Positions 51,282 through 60,234 are shown, numbered from the stretch's first letter. The stretch: 64,000 nt of DNA from Solirubrobacter deserti (GCF_027587175.1 NZ_JAPCID010000020.1:1-64000); one strand, 5' to 3'. Numbers and translations are program-made. The notes: generated by a model from the sequence alone, not told the origin.

Positions 51282-52224
51282 GGCACGCCTCCCTGACGTC
51301 GTCGACCTGGGGCAGGACGGCCTGCTCGAGCGTGGGCGAGAACGGGATCGGCACGTCCGGCGTCGCCACGCGGACGATCGGGCCGTCCAGGTCCTCGAAC
51401 GCGCGCTCGGCGATCATCGCCGACACCTGCGCGCCCGCGGCGCACATCTGGTTGGCCTCGTCGACGATCACGACCTTGCTCGTCTTGCGCACGCTGTTGA
51501 GGATCGCCTCCTCGTCGAGCGGGACCAGCGAGCGCAGGTCGAGCACCTCGACCGAGCCGTCGAGGTCGGCGGTCGCCTCCAGCGCGGTGTGGACCATCGC
51601 GCCGTAGGTGATCACGGTGAGGTCGGTCCCCTCGCGCGCGATCCGCGCCGTGAACGGCGTCTCGTACGTGCCGCCGGGCACCTCGCCCTTCACGCGCCGG
51701 TACAGGTGCTTGTGCTCCATGAACAGCACCGGGTTGGGGTCGCGGACGGCGCTGATCAGCAGGCCCTTGGCGTCCTCGGCGGTGCTCGGGGCCACGATCT
51801 TCAACCCCGGCGCGTGCATGAACCACGCCTCGGGGTTCTGGGAGTGGAACGGGCCGCCGGAGAAGCCGCCACCGGAAGGGAGCCGGACGGTGATGTTCAC
51901 CGACAGCCCCATCCGGTAGTGGGTCTTGCCCGCGACGTTGACCAGCTGGTCGAAGCCGCAGCTGACGAAGTCGGAGAACTGCATCTCGGCGATCGGGCGC
52001 ATGCCCTCCACCGCCGAGCCGATCGCGCAGCCGATGATCGCCGACTCGGCCAGCGGCGTGTCCATCACACGGCTCGCCCCGAACTCGTCGATGAAGCCGT
52101 CGGTCACCTTGAAGGCGCCGCCGAAGGTTCCGATGTCCTCGCCCATCAAGAAGACGCGCTCGTCGGAGCGCATCTCCTCGCGCATGGCGTCGGAAATCGC
52201 CTGCAGGTAGGTCATGGTCGGCAT
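51262..52224 (-). CDS. 2-oxoacid dehydrogenase E1 beta subunit, set A
   Basis: 320 aa. Transketolase-like pyrimidine domain: YLQAISDAMREEMRSDERVFLMGEDIGTFGGAFKVTDG in two blocks, RVMDTPLAESAIIGCAIGSAVEGMRPIAEMQFSDF (Glu that contacts TPP), then the C-terminal domain (DLTVITYGAMVHTALEA, VVIVDEANQMCAAGAQVSAMI, GPIVRVATPDVPIPFS). Shape and length fit BCKDH or acetoin E1-beta. ATG 52224, 4 nt after the E1-alpha stop. Forms the alpha2-beta2 E1 that decarboxylates the 2-oxoacid with thiamine diphosphate. Confidence 0.92.
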   Translation of the reverse strand: MPTMTYLQAISDAMREEMRSDERVFLMGEDIGTFGGAFKVTDGFIDEFGASRVMDTPLAESAIIGCAIGSAVEGMRPIAEMQFSDFVSCGFDQLVNVAGKTHYRMGLSVNITVRLPSGGGFSGGPFHSQNPEAWFMHAPGLKIVAPSTAEDAKGLLISAVRDPNPVLFMEHKHLYRRVKGEVPGGTYETPFTARIAREGTDLTVITYGAMVHTALEATADLDGSVEVLDLRSLVPLDEEAILNSVRKTSKVVIVDEANQMCAAGAQVSAMIAERAFEDLDGPIVRVATPDVPIPFSPTLEQAVLPQVDDVREACRELLEY

Positions 52225-52228
52225 GGCG

Positions 52229-53272
52229 CTAGCTCCGGAAACCCGACCAGGGGGCGTTGCCGTCCTCGAGCAGCGCCGGCTCGTCCGCGAACAGGCCGTC
52301 CAGCACCGTGTCCGGATCGGGCTGGGGCGACTGCAGCGCACGCTCGACGGCGGCCTCGATCTCGGCCTTGACCTCGTCGCGCACGGCCTGCGTGTCCACG
52401 CCCAACGCCTCGAGGCGGCGCACCTGGCGGTCGATCGGGTCCTTCGCGCGCCATTCCTCGACCTTCTCGGTCGGGACGTACTTCATGTCGTCGTGGGCGG
52501 CGTGGCCGTGCATGCGCATGGTCACGGCCTCGACGAGCGTCGGGCCCTCGCCGGCCAGCGCGCGCTCGCGCGCCTGGCGGACGACCTCGAACATCGCCTC
52601 GGGGTCGTTGCCGTCCGCTGAGACGCCCGGGAAGCCGTAGGCGGCGGCGCGCTCGATCGGGTTCACGGCGAACTGCTGGTCCAGCGGCGTCGAGTAGGCG
52701 TACTGGTTGTTCTCGAGGATGAAGATGACCGGCAGCTTCTGCACGCCGGCCCAGTTCATGGCCTCGTGGAAGTCGCCGCGCGAGGTCGAGCCGTCGCCGA
52801 ACCAGGTGATCGCGCAGCGCCGTTCACCGCGCAGCTTGAACGCCATCGCCATCCCGGTCGCGATCAGCATCATGTCCGGGAGCATCGAGACCATGCCGAC
52901 GCAGCCCTTCGTGCGGTCGCCGAAGTGCACGTTGCCGTCGCGCCCGCGCGTGATGCCGTCGGCCCGGCCCATGTACTGGGCGAAGATGCGCCACGGCTCG
53001 ACGCCGCGGATGATGTGCGCCGCGAGGTCGCGATGCAGGATGCACAGGCGGTCCTGCGCCGCCATCGCCCACGTCGCTCCCGCGGACACGGCCTCCTGGC
53101 CGAAGCCGTCGTAGAAGCTCCCCGGCACCTTGCCCTGCCGGTAGAGCGTCATCGCGCGTTCTTCGATCCCCCGCATCATCAGCATCGCTTTGAGCAACCC
53201 GACGCGGTCTTCCGTCGTCAGGTGCTCCGATACGTCCGGAGGTACTTCGGTTCGGGCGGTCTCAGTCGCCAT
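52229..53272 (-). CDS. 2-oxoacid dehydrogenase E1 alpha subunit, set A
   Basis: 347 aa. LLKAMLMMRGIEERAMTLYRQGKVPGSFYDGFGQEAV at the start, HRDLAAHIIRG, then the TPP motif WFGDGSTSRGDFHEAMNWAGVQKLPVIF (GDG-x-N form), ENNQYAYSTPLDQQ and EAVTMRMHGHAAHDD. The final block KYVPTEKVEEWRAKDPIDR is typical of branched-chain or acetoin dehydrogenases. ATG 53272 has a GAAGGAG about 11-12 nt upstream; the upstream open frame is not family-like. The 139-bp gap to the next gene shows no other clear promoter. Confidence 0.92.
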   Translation of the reverse strand: MATETARTEVPPDVSEHLTTEDRVGLLKAMLMMRGIEERAMTLYRQGKVPGSFYDGFGQEAVSAGATWAMAAQDRLCILHRDLAAHIIRGVEPWRIFAQYMGRADGITRGRDGNVHFGDRTKGCVGMVSMLPDMMLIATGMAMAFKLRGERRCAITWFGDGSTSRGDFHEAMNWAGVQKLPVIFILENNQYAYSTPLDQQFAVNPIERAAAYGFPGVSADGNDPEAMFEVVRQARERALAGEGPTLVEAVTMRMHGHAAHDDMKYVPTEKVEEWRAKDPIDRQVRRLEALGVDTQAVRDEVKAEIEAAVERALQSPQPDPDTVLDGLFADEPALLEDGNAPWSGFRS

Positions 53273-53411
53273 CTGGGCGTGCTCTCCTTCGCGGTTTCTG
53301 TGCGCCGCCCCAGGATCGCCGGGGCCTGCGCCGGTCCGGGCGGACGGGATCTCCGTCGCTGTCCGGTCAGGGGTGAGCCTACGGCATGGCGGGTTATCGT
53401 TGACGCCCACG

Positions 53412-53981
53412 ATGGTCGAGTCCGTTCGCTGGCGGCGCCTGCGGTGGCGCCTGCGCGGGGCCTGGCAGTGGCCGGCCTTCGCCGTGCTGACGGTGGGCGA
53501 CGCGCTGCTCGTCGCCTGGCTCCCGTTCCAGGGCGAGGGCGGCGACCCGTGGGGTGCCGCGCTGCTCGCGGGCTTCTTCAATCTACTCGCGATCGCCGTC
53601 GTGGCACCGTTTCTCGGTATGGCGCTGCGGCGCCGCCGGCCCGACCTGCCCTTCATGATCGCGCGCGACTACGCGGGTACGGCGCTGCTCGTGACGATCT
53701 TCGCCGCGCTGCTGGTGGGCGGTCTGCTGCACCGCTCCGAGCGCGCGGCCCAGCAGAACGCGCGCGTGGTCTCAGAGCTCGCGGCGCGCGAGTGGCTGCG
53801 CGACGAGGAGCCGCGCTTCGCGCCGATCACGTTCGTGGACACGCTCGAGCTCGAGCCCAACCGCTACCGCGCGTGCGCCTACATCGCGGCCGACCGCGAC
53901 CCGATCTGCCTGTTCGTGAACACCGACCAGCACCCGCCCGGCCTGATCCGCGACACCGAGCGCCTGCCGAACCGACGCTGA
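53412..53981 (+). CDS. Two-helix membrane protein, unknown
   Basis: 189 aa. Basic N-terminus (WRRLRWRLRGAWQW), four hydrophobic stretches of which three are long (FAVLTVGDALLVAWL, ALLAGFFNLLAIAVVAPFLGMAL, YAGTALLVTIFAALLVGGLL), and an external C-terminal domain (RFAPITFVDTLELEPNRYRACAYIAADRDPICLFVNTD, in two blocks) with two Cys. No family recognised. ATG 53412 with TATCGT (53395-53400) 11 nt upstream. It diverges from the E1-alpha operon; no functional link is evident. Confidence 0.6.
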   Translation: MVESVRWRRLRWRLRGAWQWPAFAVLTVGDALLVAWLPFQGEGGDPWGAALLAGFFNLLAIAVVAPFLGMALRRRRPDLPFMIARDYAGTALLVTIFAALLVGGLLHRSERAAQQNARVVSELAAREWLRDEEPRFAPITFVDTLELEPNRYRACAYIAADRDPICLFVNTDQHPPGLIRDTERLPNRR

Positions 53982-54090
53982 ACCACCGTTATGTCGCTGG
54001 ACGAACGTCGGATTTTGCGGAAAGCGTCCGGGGGGAATCCTTCGACTGCGCTCAACCCGGTCGCCGCCTCCCTGGCGCGACGAGCGGGTG

Positions 54091-54116
54091 CCCCCGCCGT
54101 CTGACCGCGGCGGGGG
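54091..54116. terminator. Hairpin between convergent genes
   Basis: CCCCCGCCG (54091-54099) pairs with CGGCGGGGG (54108-54116), 8-nt loop. It lies 13 bp from the E2 stop (54129) and 110 bp past the membrane-protein stop. The remaining 53982-54090 has nothing I can identify. Confidence 0.7.
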
Positions 54117-54128
54117 CGGGAGCGCCTC

Positions 54129-55493
54129 CTAGAGGACGAGCCGGAGCGGCTGCTCGAGGTACTCGCGGATGCGGCCCAGGAACTCGGCGGCCTCCGCGCC
54201 GTACAGGATCCGGTGGTCGCAGCTGAGCGTGAGCTCCATGATCGTGCGGACCACGACCTCGCCGTCGCGGACCACGGGGCGCGGCGTGAGCTCGCCGACG
54301 GCCAAAATCGCGGCCTGCGGCGGATTGATCACGGCCACGAAGCGCTTGATGCCGTACATGCCGAGGTTGGAGATCGTGAACGTGCCCGCCGAGAGCTCGG
54401 GCGGCGTGATCTTGCCCTCGCGTACGCGCTCGGCCAGCTTGCGTGCCTCCTCGGCGATCTGACCGAGGCTCTTGGCGTCGGCGTCGAACACCGTGGGGAC
54501 GACGAGCGCGTTCTGGCCCGCGACCGCGACGCCGACGTTCACGCGCGAGTAGAGCTCGAACTGCCCGTCGCGGTAGGCGCCGTTCGCGCGCGGGAAGTCC
54601 TTGAGCGCGAGCGCCGAGGCCTTGATGACGAAGTCGTTGAAGGACGGGGCGGGCGCGTCCCCGGCGGCGGCCTTCAGCTGCGCGCGCAGGTCGACGGCGT
54701 CGGTCATGTCGACCTCGAGCGTCATCACGAAGTCCGGCGCGGTGGCCTTGGACTCCGCCATGCGCCGCGCGACGGTGCGCTGCAGGCGGGACAGCTCGAC
54801 CTGCTCGGTCTCGCCGCGGCCCTGGTCGGCCGCGCGCCCCTTCTTCGGCGCCTCCTCCTCCTTGGGCGCCTTCTCCTCGGGCGCGGACTGCTCGACGTCG
54901 GCCTTCACGATCCGCCCGCCGGGTCCGCTGCCCTCGACGGTGGAGAGGTCGATGCCCTGCTCGGACGCGATCCGCCGCGCGATCGGCGACGCCTTGATGC
55001 GCTCGCCCTCCTCCGGCTCGGGCTCCTTGTCGTCGCGCTTGTCGCCGGCCTCGCCGGTGTCCGCCTCGCCCTCATCCTCGGACGCCTCGTCGGCCGCGCC
55101 GGAGTCGCCCTGGTCCTCGGCCTCCTCGCCCGCGGACTCGTCCTCGTCGTCCTCGTCCTCGTCGGACGCCTCCGGCTCCTCGTCGCCCGCCTCCTCGGCC
55201 TCGGGCGCCTCGGGCTCCTCGTCGTTGGACTCGGATGCCTCGGACTCGTCGGACGCGCCGCCGCCCTCGCCGATCCGGCAGATCGTCTCGCCGACCGGCA
55301 GCGTGTCGCCCTCCTGCGCCACGATCTCGAGCGTCCCGGCCTCGTCGGCCTCGTAGGTCATGTTGGCCTTGTCGGTCTCGATCTCGACCAGCTCGTCGCC
55401 CTTGGAGACCTCATCCCCGTCGGACTTCAGCCACTTGAGGATCGTGCCTTCCTCCATCGAGTCCGACAGGCGGGGCATGGCGACGTCTGACAT
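54129..55493 (-). CDS. Pyruvate dehydrogenase E2-like acyltransferase with long acidic linker, set B
   Basis: 454 aa. Lipoyl domain with K42 in EIETDKANMTYEA, then an unusual linker (about 77-165) made mostly of Glu, Asp and Ser instead of Ala/Pro. The E3/E1-binding domain is IKASPIARRIASEQGIDLSTVEGSGPGGRIVKADV, and the catalytic domain ends SCDHRILYGAEAAEFL. The usual catalytic Asp of DHRxxDG is Tyr here. To my knowledge plastid and cyanobacterial E2p proteins also have DHRxxYG, and the E1-beta at 60315 is of that type, so they probably form one complex although 5 kb apart. TAATAC on the HK stop lies 8 nt upstream of ATG 55493. Confidence 0.9.
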   Translation of the reverse strand: MSDVAMPRLSDSMEEGTILKWLKSDGDEVSKGDELVEIETDKANMTYEADEAGTLEIVAQEGDTLPVGETICRIGEGGGASDESEASESNDEEPEAPEAEEAGDEEPEASDEDEDDEDESAGEEAEDQGDSGAADEASEDEGEADTGEAGDKRDDKEPEPEEGERIKASPIARRIASEQGIDLSTVEGSGPGGRIVKADVEQSAPEEKAPKEEEAPKKGRAADQGRGETEQVELSRLQRTVARRMAESKATAPDFVMTLEVDMTDAVDLRAQLKAAAGDAPAPSFNDFVIKASALALKDFPRANGAYRDGQFELYSRVNVGVAVAGQNALVVPTVFDADAKSLGQIAEEARKLAERVREGKITPPELSAGTFTISNLGMYGIKRFVAVINPPQAAILAVGELTPRPVVRDGEVVVRTIMELTLSCDHRILYGAEAAEFLGRIREYLEQPLRLVL

Positions 55494-55501
55494 GGGAGGC
55501 A

Positions 55502-55507
55502 GTATTA
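55502..55507 (-). promoter_or_regulatory. Putative -10 (TAATAC) overlapping the kinase stop codon
   Basis: TAATAC starts with the TAA stop of the histidine kinase gene and ends 8 nt before ATG 55493 of the E2 gene. Confidence 0.35.
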
Positions 55508-57133
55508 CCCGGACGGCAGCGTGAAGCGGAAAACGGTGCCGCCGCCCTCACGCTCGTCGACCCAGATCCGCCCGCCGTGGCGCTCGACGATCTTGCGGCA
55601 CACGGCCAGGCCGATGCCCGTGCCCTCGTAGGCCTCGCGGTCGTGCGCGCGCTGGAACATCTCGAACACCTGCTCGCGCTTCTCGCGCGGGATGCCGATG
55701 CCGCCGTCCGCGACCGCGATCTGGGCCATCCCGCCCGCCTCGCCTTCCGCGCGCACCCACACCTGCGCGCGCCCGTCGCGGCGGAACTTGAGCGCGTTGG
55801 CGACGAGGTTCTGCAGCAGCTGCTCGAGCTGCGCGCGGTTGCCCATCACCGTCGGCAGGTCGCCGATCTCGATCTGCGCGCTCGCCTCGACCATCGCCGC
55901 CGCCAGCGACTGCAGCACCACCGCCGTCACGTCCGCCAGCTCGACGGGCTCGAGCGGGTCCTCGCCGCGCCCGGCGCGCGAGTACTCGAGCAGGCCCTCG
56001 ATCAGGCTCCGCATACGGGCGGCGCCGTTGACGGCGTACTCGATGAACTCGTCGGCGTCGTCGTCGAGGCGGCCGTGGTAGCGCCGGCGCAGCAGCCCGA
56101 GGTAGCTGGACACCATCCGCAGCGGCTCGGACAGGTCGTGCGAGGCGATGTAGGCGAACTGGGACAGCTCGGTGTTGGAGCGTTCGAGCGCCTCGGCCGC
56201 CTCGCGCTCCTCGGTCACGTCCGTGAACGAGACGACGATCGTGTACGGCGGCTCGCGGTCGCTCTCCACCGCGCGTGTGGACACCGCCAGCCAGCGCGTC
56301 TCCCCGCGCCGCCGTCGCAGGCCGGCCACGACCGACACCTGCGGTTCGCCCGTGTGGCCGGTGATGAACAGCGGGGTCTCCCGCAACGGCAGCGGCTGAC
56401 CGGTCTCGTCCACGAACTGCCACTCGTCGTCGGTGCCGTAGGCCGAGAGGATCTCGCCGGGGTCCATGCCGAGGATCCGGGTCGCGCTCGGGTTGGCGGC
56501 GACCATCTGGCCGTCGCGGTCGATCATCACCACCCCTTCCTCCAGCGACTCCACCAGCGAGCGGAACGCCTCGCGATCGCGGGCCGAGGCGCGCCACGTC
56601 GCCAGGCAGACGAACGACAGCGCCGCGATGAACGCCGAGTGCACGAGCGCCCAGCGCCACGGCGAGTTCGCCTCGTCGTAGTCGACGATCTCGGCCGTGA
56701 TCGTCTGCTGGATGCCCACGTAGAGCACGGCGGTCGCGAACGGCAGCCAGTCCTCGTACAGCGACAGCGCGGCCACCATCACGAAGAAGTGGAAGTACGC
56801 CTGGATCAGGCCGCCCGTGATGTGCACGATCAGCGCGCTGCAGGAGAGCAGGCCGACCGTGACGATCAGCGACTGCACGCGCCGGCTGCCCTTGCGCAGC
56901 TGGGCGAGCACGGCGAAGAACGACGGCGTGAACGTGTCCAGTGCGGCCTCCGCGACGCCCTGGTCGAACAGCAGCGAGATGATCGGGATCGCGACGACGT
57001 GCGCCCACAGCAGCCACCGCAGCCCGCGCTGGCGTGACTGCCACTCCGCCTCCGGCAACGAGTGGCCGTGCGGCAAGACGGCACCGAGGTGCCGGGCCGC
57101 GTCCCGGAGTCCGCGCTCGCCAGGCCCGCTCAA
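55505..57133 (-). CDS. Membrane sensor histidine kinase (PAS, HisKA, HATPase)
   Basis: 542 aa. Five or six membrane helices (about 38-195), a PAS domain (RSLVESLEEGVVMIDRDGQMVAANPSATRILG), a PAC-like region, then HisKA with the phospho-acceptor in YIASHDLSEPLRMVSSYLG. HATPase boxes follow: N-box LLQNLVANALKFRRDG, G1 VADGGIGIPREKREQVFEMF, G2 YEGTGIGLAVCRKIVERHGG. The His and ATP-site residues are intact. TTG 57133 has TAACCT (57144-57149, on the Fur stop codon) 10 nt upstream. No response regulator is nearby; the partner must be elsewhere. Confidence 0.9.
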   Translation of the reverse strand: MSGPGERGLRDAARHLGAVLPHGHSLPEAEWQSRQRGLRWLLWAHVVAIPIISLLFDQGVAEAALDTFTPSFFAVLAQLRKGSRRVQSLIVTVGLLSCSALIVHITGGLIQAYFHFFVMVAALSLYEDWLPFATAVLYVGIQQTITAEIVDYDEANSPWRWALVHSAFIAALSFVCLATWRASARDREAFRSLVESLEEGVVMIDRDGQMVAANPSATRILGMDPGEILSAYGTDDEWQFVDETGQPLPLRETPLFITGHTGEPQVSVVAGLRRRRGETRWLAVSTRAVESDREPPYTIVVSFTDVTEEREAAEALERSNTELSQFAYIASHDLSEPLRMVSSYLGLLRRRYHGRLDDDADEFIEYAVNGAARMRSLIEGLLEYSRAGRGEDPLEPVELADVTAVVLQSLAAAMVEASAQIEIGDLPTVMGNRAQLEQLLQNLVANALKFRRDGRAQVWVRAEGEAGGMAQIAVADGGIGIPREKREQVFEMFQRAHDREAYEGTGIGLAVCRKIVERHGGRIWVDEREGGGTVFRFTLPSG

Positions 57134-57143
57134 AGCGACGCAC

Positions 57144-57149
57144 AGGTTA
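57144..57149 (-). promoter_or_regulatory. Putative -10 (TAACCT) overlapping the Fur stop codon
   Basis: TAACCT begins with the TAA stop of the Fur-family gene and ends 10 nt before the kinase TTG 57133. The sequence is identical to that at 10335-10340. Confidence 0.4.
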
Positions 57150-57539
57150 GATGCAGTCGACGCAACGCCCCACGATGGGGAAGCGGTTGAACCCCGCCTG
57201 GTAGCCCGTGACAGCGAGGACGGCCTCCCGGAGGCGGTGCAGCGCGTCGTCGGCGATCGGCGTCGAGCGGCCGCAGCGCTCGCACGTCACCCACCCGGCG
57301 GAGCGGCCGCTGAGCGTGTAGCGGCCCGGCCCGTGGCCCAGGTGGATGTGGCGCACGACGCCGATCGTCTCCAGCGCGTTGAGGTTGCGGTACGTCGAAG
57401 CGACGTCCTCGCCGCGCGCGAGCTCCTCGGCCGTGAGCGGCGCGTCGGCCGCGAGCAGCCGCCGGAGCACCGTCCGGCGCAGGGCGCTGACGCGCAGCCC
57501 ATGCGCACGGACGGTGTTCACCAGCGCGGCCTCGGTCAT
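57147..57539 (-). CDS. Fur-family metal-responsive repressor
   Basis: 130 aa. Winged-helix part: VRAHGLRVSALRRTVLRRLLAADAPLTAEELA, EDVASTYRNLNALETIGVVRHIHLGHGPGRY (recognition helix STYRNL). Dimerisation part: VTCERCGRSTPI and IVGRCVDCI supply two CxxC pairs for structural zinc. The His/Glu cluster of typical Fur (HHHH) is reduced, so it may be Zur- or Nur-like; the metal is undecided. ATG 57539. It is the first gene before the sensor kinase on the same strand. Confidence 0.88.
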   Translation of the reverse strand: MTEAALVNTVRAHGLRVSALRRTVLRRLLAADAPLTAEELARGEDVASTYRNLNALETIGVVRHIHLGHGPGRYTLSGRSAGWVTCERCGRSTPIADDALHRLREAVLAVTGYQAGFNRFPIVGRCVDCI

Positions 57540-57574
57540 CTCGGCTTCAGTAGCGCGAGGCCGCACCGTTCGGA

Positions 57575-58792
57575 TCAACCCAGGGCGCGGCGCGCCTGCT
57601 GCGCCTGCCACGGATGGCCGTCGAGGCCGTGGGCGAGCGCGAGCCGCAGCTCCCGCCGCCCGTCCCCGCCCGCGGCGATCTCGGTCAGGCCCGCGTGCGC
57701 GAGCCACAGCGGGTCCAGCGCGCCGTCCCGCAACGCCTCGCGGGTGTAGCGACGGCCTTCCTTCGGCGCTCCGGCGCGGGTCAGCGCCCATCCGAGCGTG
57801 TCCGCGGCCTTCGCGCTCGGCGCCTCCCGGTAGCCGAAGCGGGCGAACCGCACGGCCTCCCGCGGGTTGCCGTGATCGGCCTCGTAGAGCGCCAGCTCGA
57901 GCGCGGTGTCGGCGTTCAGCGGCCCGATCGTCTTGCGCTTGGCGGCGACGCGCTGGAAGGTGCGTCGCGCCGGTTTCCCGGCTGCCAGCTCCGCCTCGCC
58001 GAGGGCGATCAGGTGGTCGAAGTCCGGCAGCCGGTCGGCGAGCCGCCGCAGCCGTGCGATCCCGGCGTCGAGCGAGCGGGCCGCGTCCAGCCGGGCGAGG
58101 CCCATCTCGGCCTCGGGATGCTCGGGCATCAGCGCCAGCGTGCGCTGGAACGCGCGCCGTGAGGCCGCGGGCCGGCCCCGTCGGCGTTCGAGCTCGCCGA
58201 GCAGGACGTTGACGTAGGCGCCGTGTTCCACCGACGGCCCGCCCGCGGCCAGCGCGAGGCGCATGGCCTCCACGGCGCCGTCGAGGTCCCCGCGCAGCTC
58301 GCGCACGTAGGACACGCGCGCGTAGCCCTCGAGGTTCGGGCGGCGGTCGATCATCGCCTGCAGCTCGCGTTCGGCGTCGTCCAGGCGGCCGAGCTCGACG
58401 AGCGCGTCCACGCGGATCGGCGCTCCCAGGTTCCCGGCCTTGGCGCCGAGCGCGAGCGCCTTGGTGAACTCGTGCCGCGCGGCGGCGAGCTGAGCGGCGA
58501 TCGCGAGGCCGGCGGGCGTCTTCGGCCTGCCCAGCGCCCGCTCGGCCGTGTCGTAGAACGCGGTGTCCTCGGTCTCGCGCGCCCGTTGCAGGTACGCCAG
58601 CGCGAGGTCGGGGCGCAGGTCGTCCTGGCCGGCCGCGACCGCGCGCTCGAGCGCCGGGATGTCCGCGGACGTGCCGGTCAGGACGGGCCGGTCGACGCGC
58701 GGCGCCGCGGTGGCGGGGTCGTCCCCGCGGGTGAACGCGACGGTCGCGGCGGCGAAGGCCGCGGCGACCGTGAGCAGGGCGAACTTGATCAT
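57575..58792 (-). CDS. Exported tetratricopeptide-repeat protein
   Basis: 405 aa. N-terminal signal anchor (FALLTVAAAFAAATVAF). The rest is helical, with TPR-like units: LALAYLQRARETEDTAFYDTAERALG, ALVELGRLDDAERELQAMID, LRGDLDGAVEAMRLAL, RPAASRRAFQRTLALMPEHPEAEMGLARLD, ADTLGWALTRAGAPKEGRRYTREAL. ATG 58792 overlaps the DUF4331 stop by 4 bp (ATGA), so the two are coupled. Likely a scaffold outside the membrane for the DUF4331 partner. Confidence 0.8.
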   Translation of the reverse strand: MIKFALLTVAAAFAAATVAFTRGDDPATAAPRVDRPVLTGTSADIPALERAVAAGQDDLRPDLALAYLQRARETEDTAFYDTAERALGRPKTPAGLAIAAQLAAARHEFTKALALGAKAGNLGAPIRVDALVELGRLDDAERELQAMIDRRPNLEGYARVSYVRELRGDLDGAVEAMRLALAAGGPSVEHGAYVNVLLGELERRRGRPAASRRAFQRTLALMPEHPEAEMGLARLDAARSLDAGIARLRRLADRLPDFDHLIALGEAELAAGKPARRTFQRVAAKRKTIGPLNADTALELALYEADHGNPREAVRFARFGYREAPSAKAADTLGWALTRAGAPKEGRRYTREALRDGALDPLWLAHAGLTEIAAGGDGRRELRLALAHGLDGHPWQAQQARRALG

Positions 58793-60234
58793 GGCGTCGG
58801 CGGCTGCGGGACCGGGGCGTGCGCCGGCTCGACGCGCCCGAACTTCGCGTCGAAGCCGCTGTCGGGCAGCGCGACGTACGGGAACGTCGTCCGGAACGGC
58901 TTGTCGTTGACGTCGATGCCGTCACCGAGCGGGATCTGCTTGCCGCCCTGCTCGGGCTTGAGCAGCGCGCCGGCGATCACGCGCAGCTCGATGTCGGTGA
59001 CGTCGTCGGCCAGGCGGCGGCCGTTCGGGAAGCCGGCGGTGTCACCGGCGAGCACGCCGAAGCGGTTCGGGTTCGCGGCCGGCGGGACGCCGAGGTTGAG
59101 CTTGAGCGTGTCCGCGGGCACGGCGTTCTTCGCGATCTGCGTGAGGCCGGGAACGCCGGTCAGCAGCGCCTGCACGATGTCGGTGCGGCCGGTCTCCTTG
59201 ATGCCGAGGTTGAACAGCTGGTTGAGGATCCGGGCGGGCTCCGGCGCGAGCGCGGCGGCGCCGAAGTTCTTCGCGTCGTCACGCGGCGCGCTGGCGTTGT
59301 AGAGATCCTTCTTGCCGATCGGGATCACGACCTCGTTGATGAGCGGGTTGCCGAGCCGGCTCACCTGCACCCAGCGGTCGTGCACGCGGCCGCGCTGGAC
59401 CTTGATCGCCTTGCGCTCGGTGGTGGTCCAGAGGCCGACGACGGCGTTCGCGCCGGTCGGGCCGGACACGGGGCGCCCGTCACGCGTGACCTCGGCGGCC
59501 GGGACCTGCAGCGCGAACGAGTGCACGGTGAAGCCGGACACGTCGTCCTTGCCGCCGCCCTGGTTGCCGAGCCCGATCCCGGGCCGGCCGGGCTTGTCGA
59601 TGTTGATGCCGTCGAAGATCGAGCCGAGGTCGACGAAGAACGGGTCGTCCACGGGCCCGACGAACGTCTTGCCGCCACCGGGCAGCGGCTGGGTGGCGCC
59701 GGCGGCGACGGCCGCGTAGTTCGGCATCGTCTTGGGGCCGACGTTGTCCGGCGCGACCGGCACGTTGCGCGCGATCCGGTCGGAGTCGGTGACCCGCCCG
59801 CCGCGGTAGCGCTCGCGGTAGAGGTCGTAGGTCTGGACGAAGTTGAGGTTGGAGTCGCCGATCGAGTTGACCGGCGGCACCGCGTACAGGAACGAGTTCG
59901 GGTTGCGGAACGTGTTGCGGAACTGCCAGCGATACGCGACGTCCTCGACGCCGTCACCCGTGTTGTCGATCTTGACGTAGTAGCGGGCCTCGGGATCGAG
60001 CTTGCCGAAGTACGGGCCACCCGCCGGGTTCTGCAGCGGCACCCAGTTCGAGATCACAGTCAGCTTGCCGGGCGCGTCCGGGGCCGTGAACGCGTACAGG
60101 TCCGTGTTGTCCGCGCTCGGGTCGAGCATGATGCGCGGGGCCTCGCGGTGCGAGGAGCCGAACACGCCGGTGGTCGCCAGCGCGCCGGCCGCCAGGGCGG
60201 CGACGGTCGCCGCCCCGAACAGGGCTGTCCTCAT
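58789..60234 (-). CDS. Secreted DUF4331 protein
   Basis: 481 aa. Signal peptide (FGAATVAALAAGALATTGVFG) directly followed by SSHREAPRIMLDPSADNTDLYAFTAPD, the diagnostic DUF4331 start, then NWVPLQNPAGGPYFGKLD, YRWQFRNTF, VHSFALQVPAAEVT, VSRLGNPLINEVVIPIGKKDLYN and DVTDIELRVIAGAL. Function unknown. ATG 60234 has CAGGAG about 6 nt upstream and a TATAAC -10 at 60288-60293 (leader about 47 nt). Paired with the TPR gene downstream. Confidence 0.92.
   Translation of the reverse strand: MRTALFGAATVAALAAGALATTGVFGSSHREAPRIMLDPSADNTDLYAFTAPDAPGKLTVISNWVPLQNPAGGPYFGKLDPEARYYVKIDNTGDGVEDVAYRWQFRNTFRNPNSFLYAVPPVNSIGDSNLNFVQTYDLYRERYRGGRVTDSDRIARNVPVAPDNVGPKTMPNYAAVAAGATQPLPGGGKTFVGPVDDPFFVDLGSIFDGINIDKPGRPGIGLGNQGGGKDDVSGFTVHSFALQVPAAEVTRDGRPVSGPTGANAVVGLWTTTERKAIKVQRGRVHDRWVQVSRLGNPLINEVVIPIGKKDLYNASAPRDDAKNFGAAALAPEPARILNQLFNLGIKETGRTDIVQALLTGVPGLTQIAKNAVPADTLKLNLGVPPAANPNRFGVLAGDTAGFPNGRRLADDVTDIELRVIAGALLKPEQGGKQIPLGDGIDVNDKPFRTTFPYVALPDSGFDAKFGRVEPAHAPVPQPPTP

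Noticed and set aside
53982-54128. Possible riboswitch or small RNA gene upstream of the E2 region
   Set aside because: It is a convergent gap holding only the hairpin at 54091-54116; I recognise no conserved RNA element.
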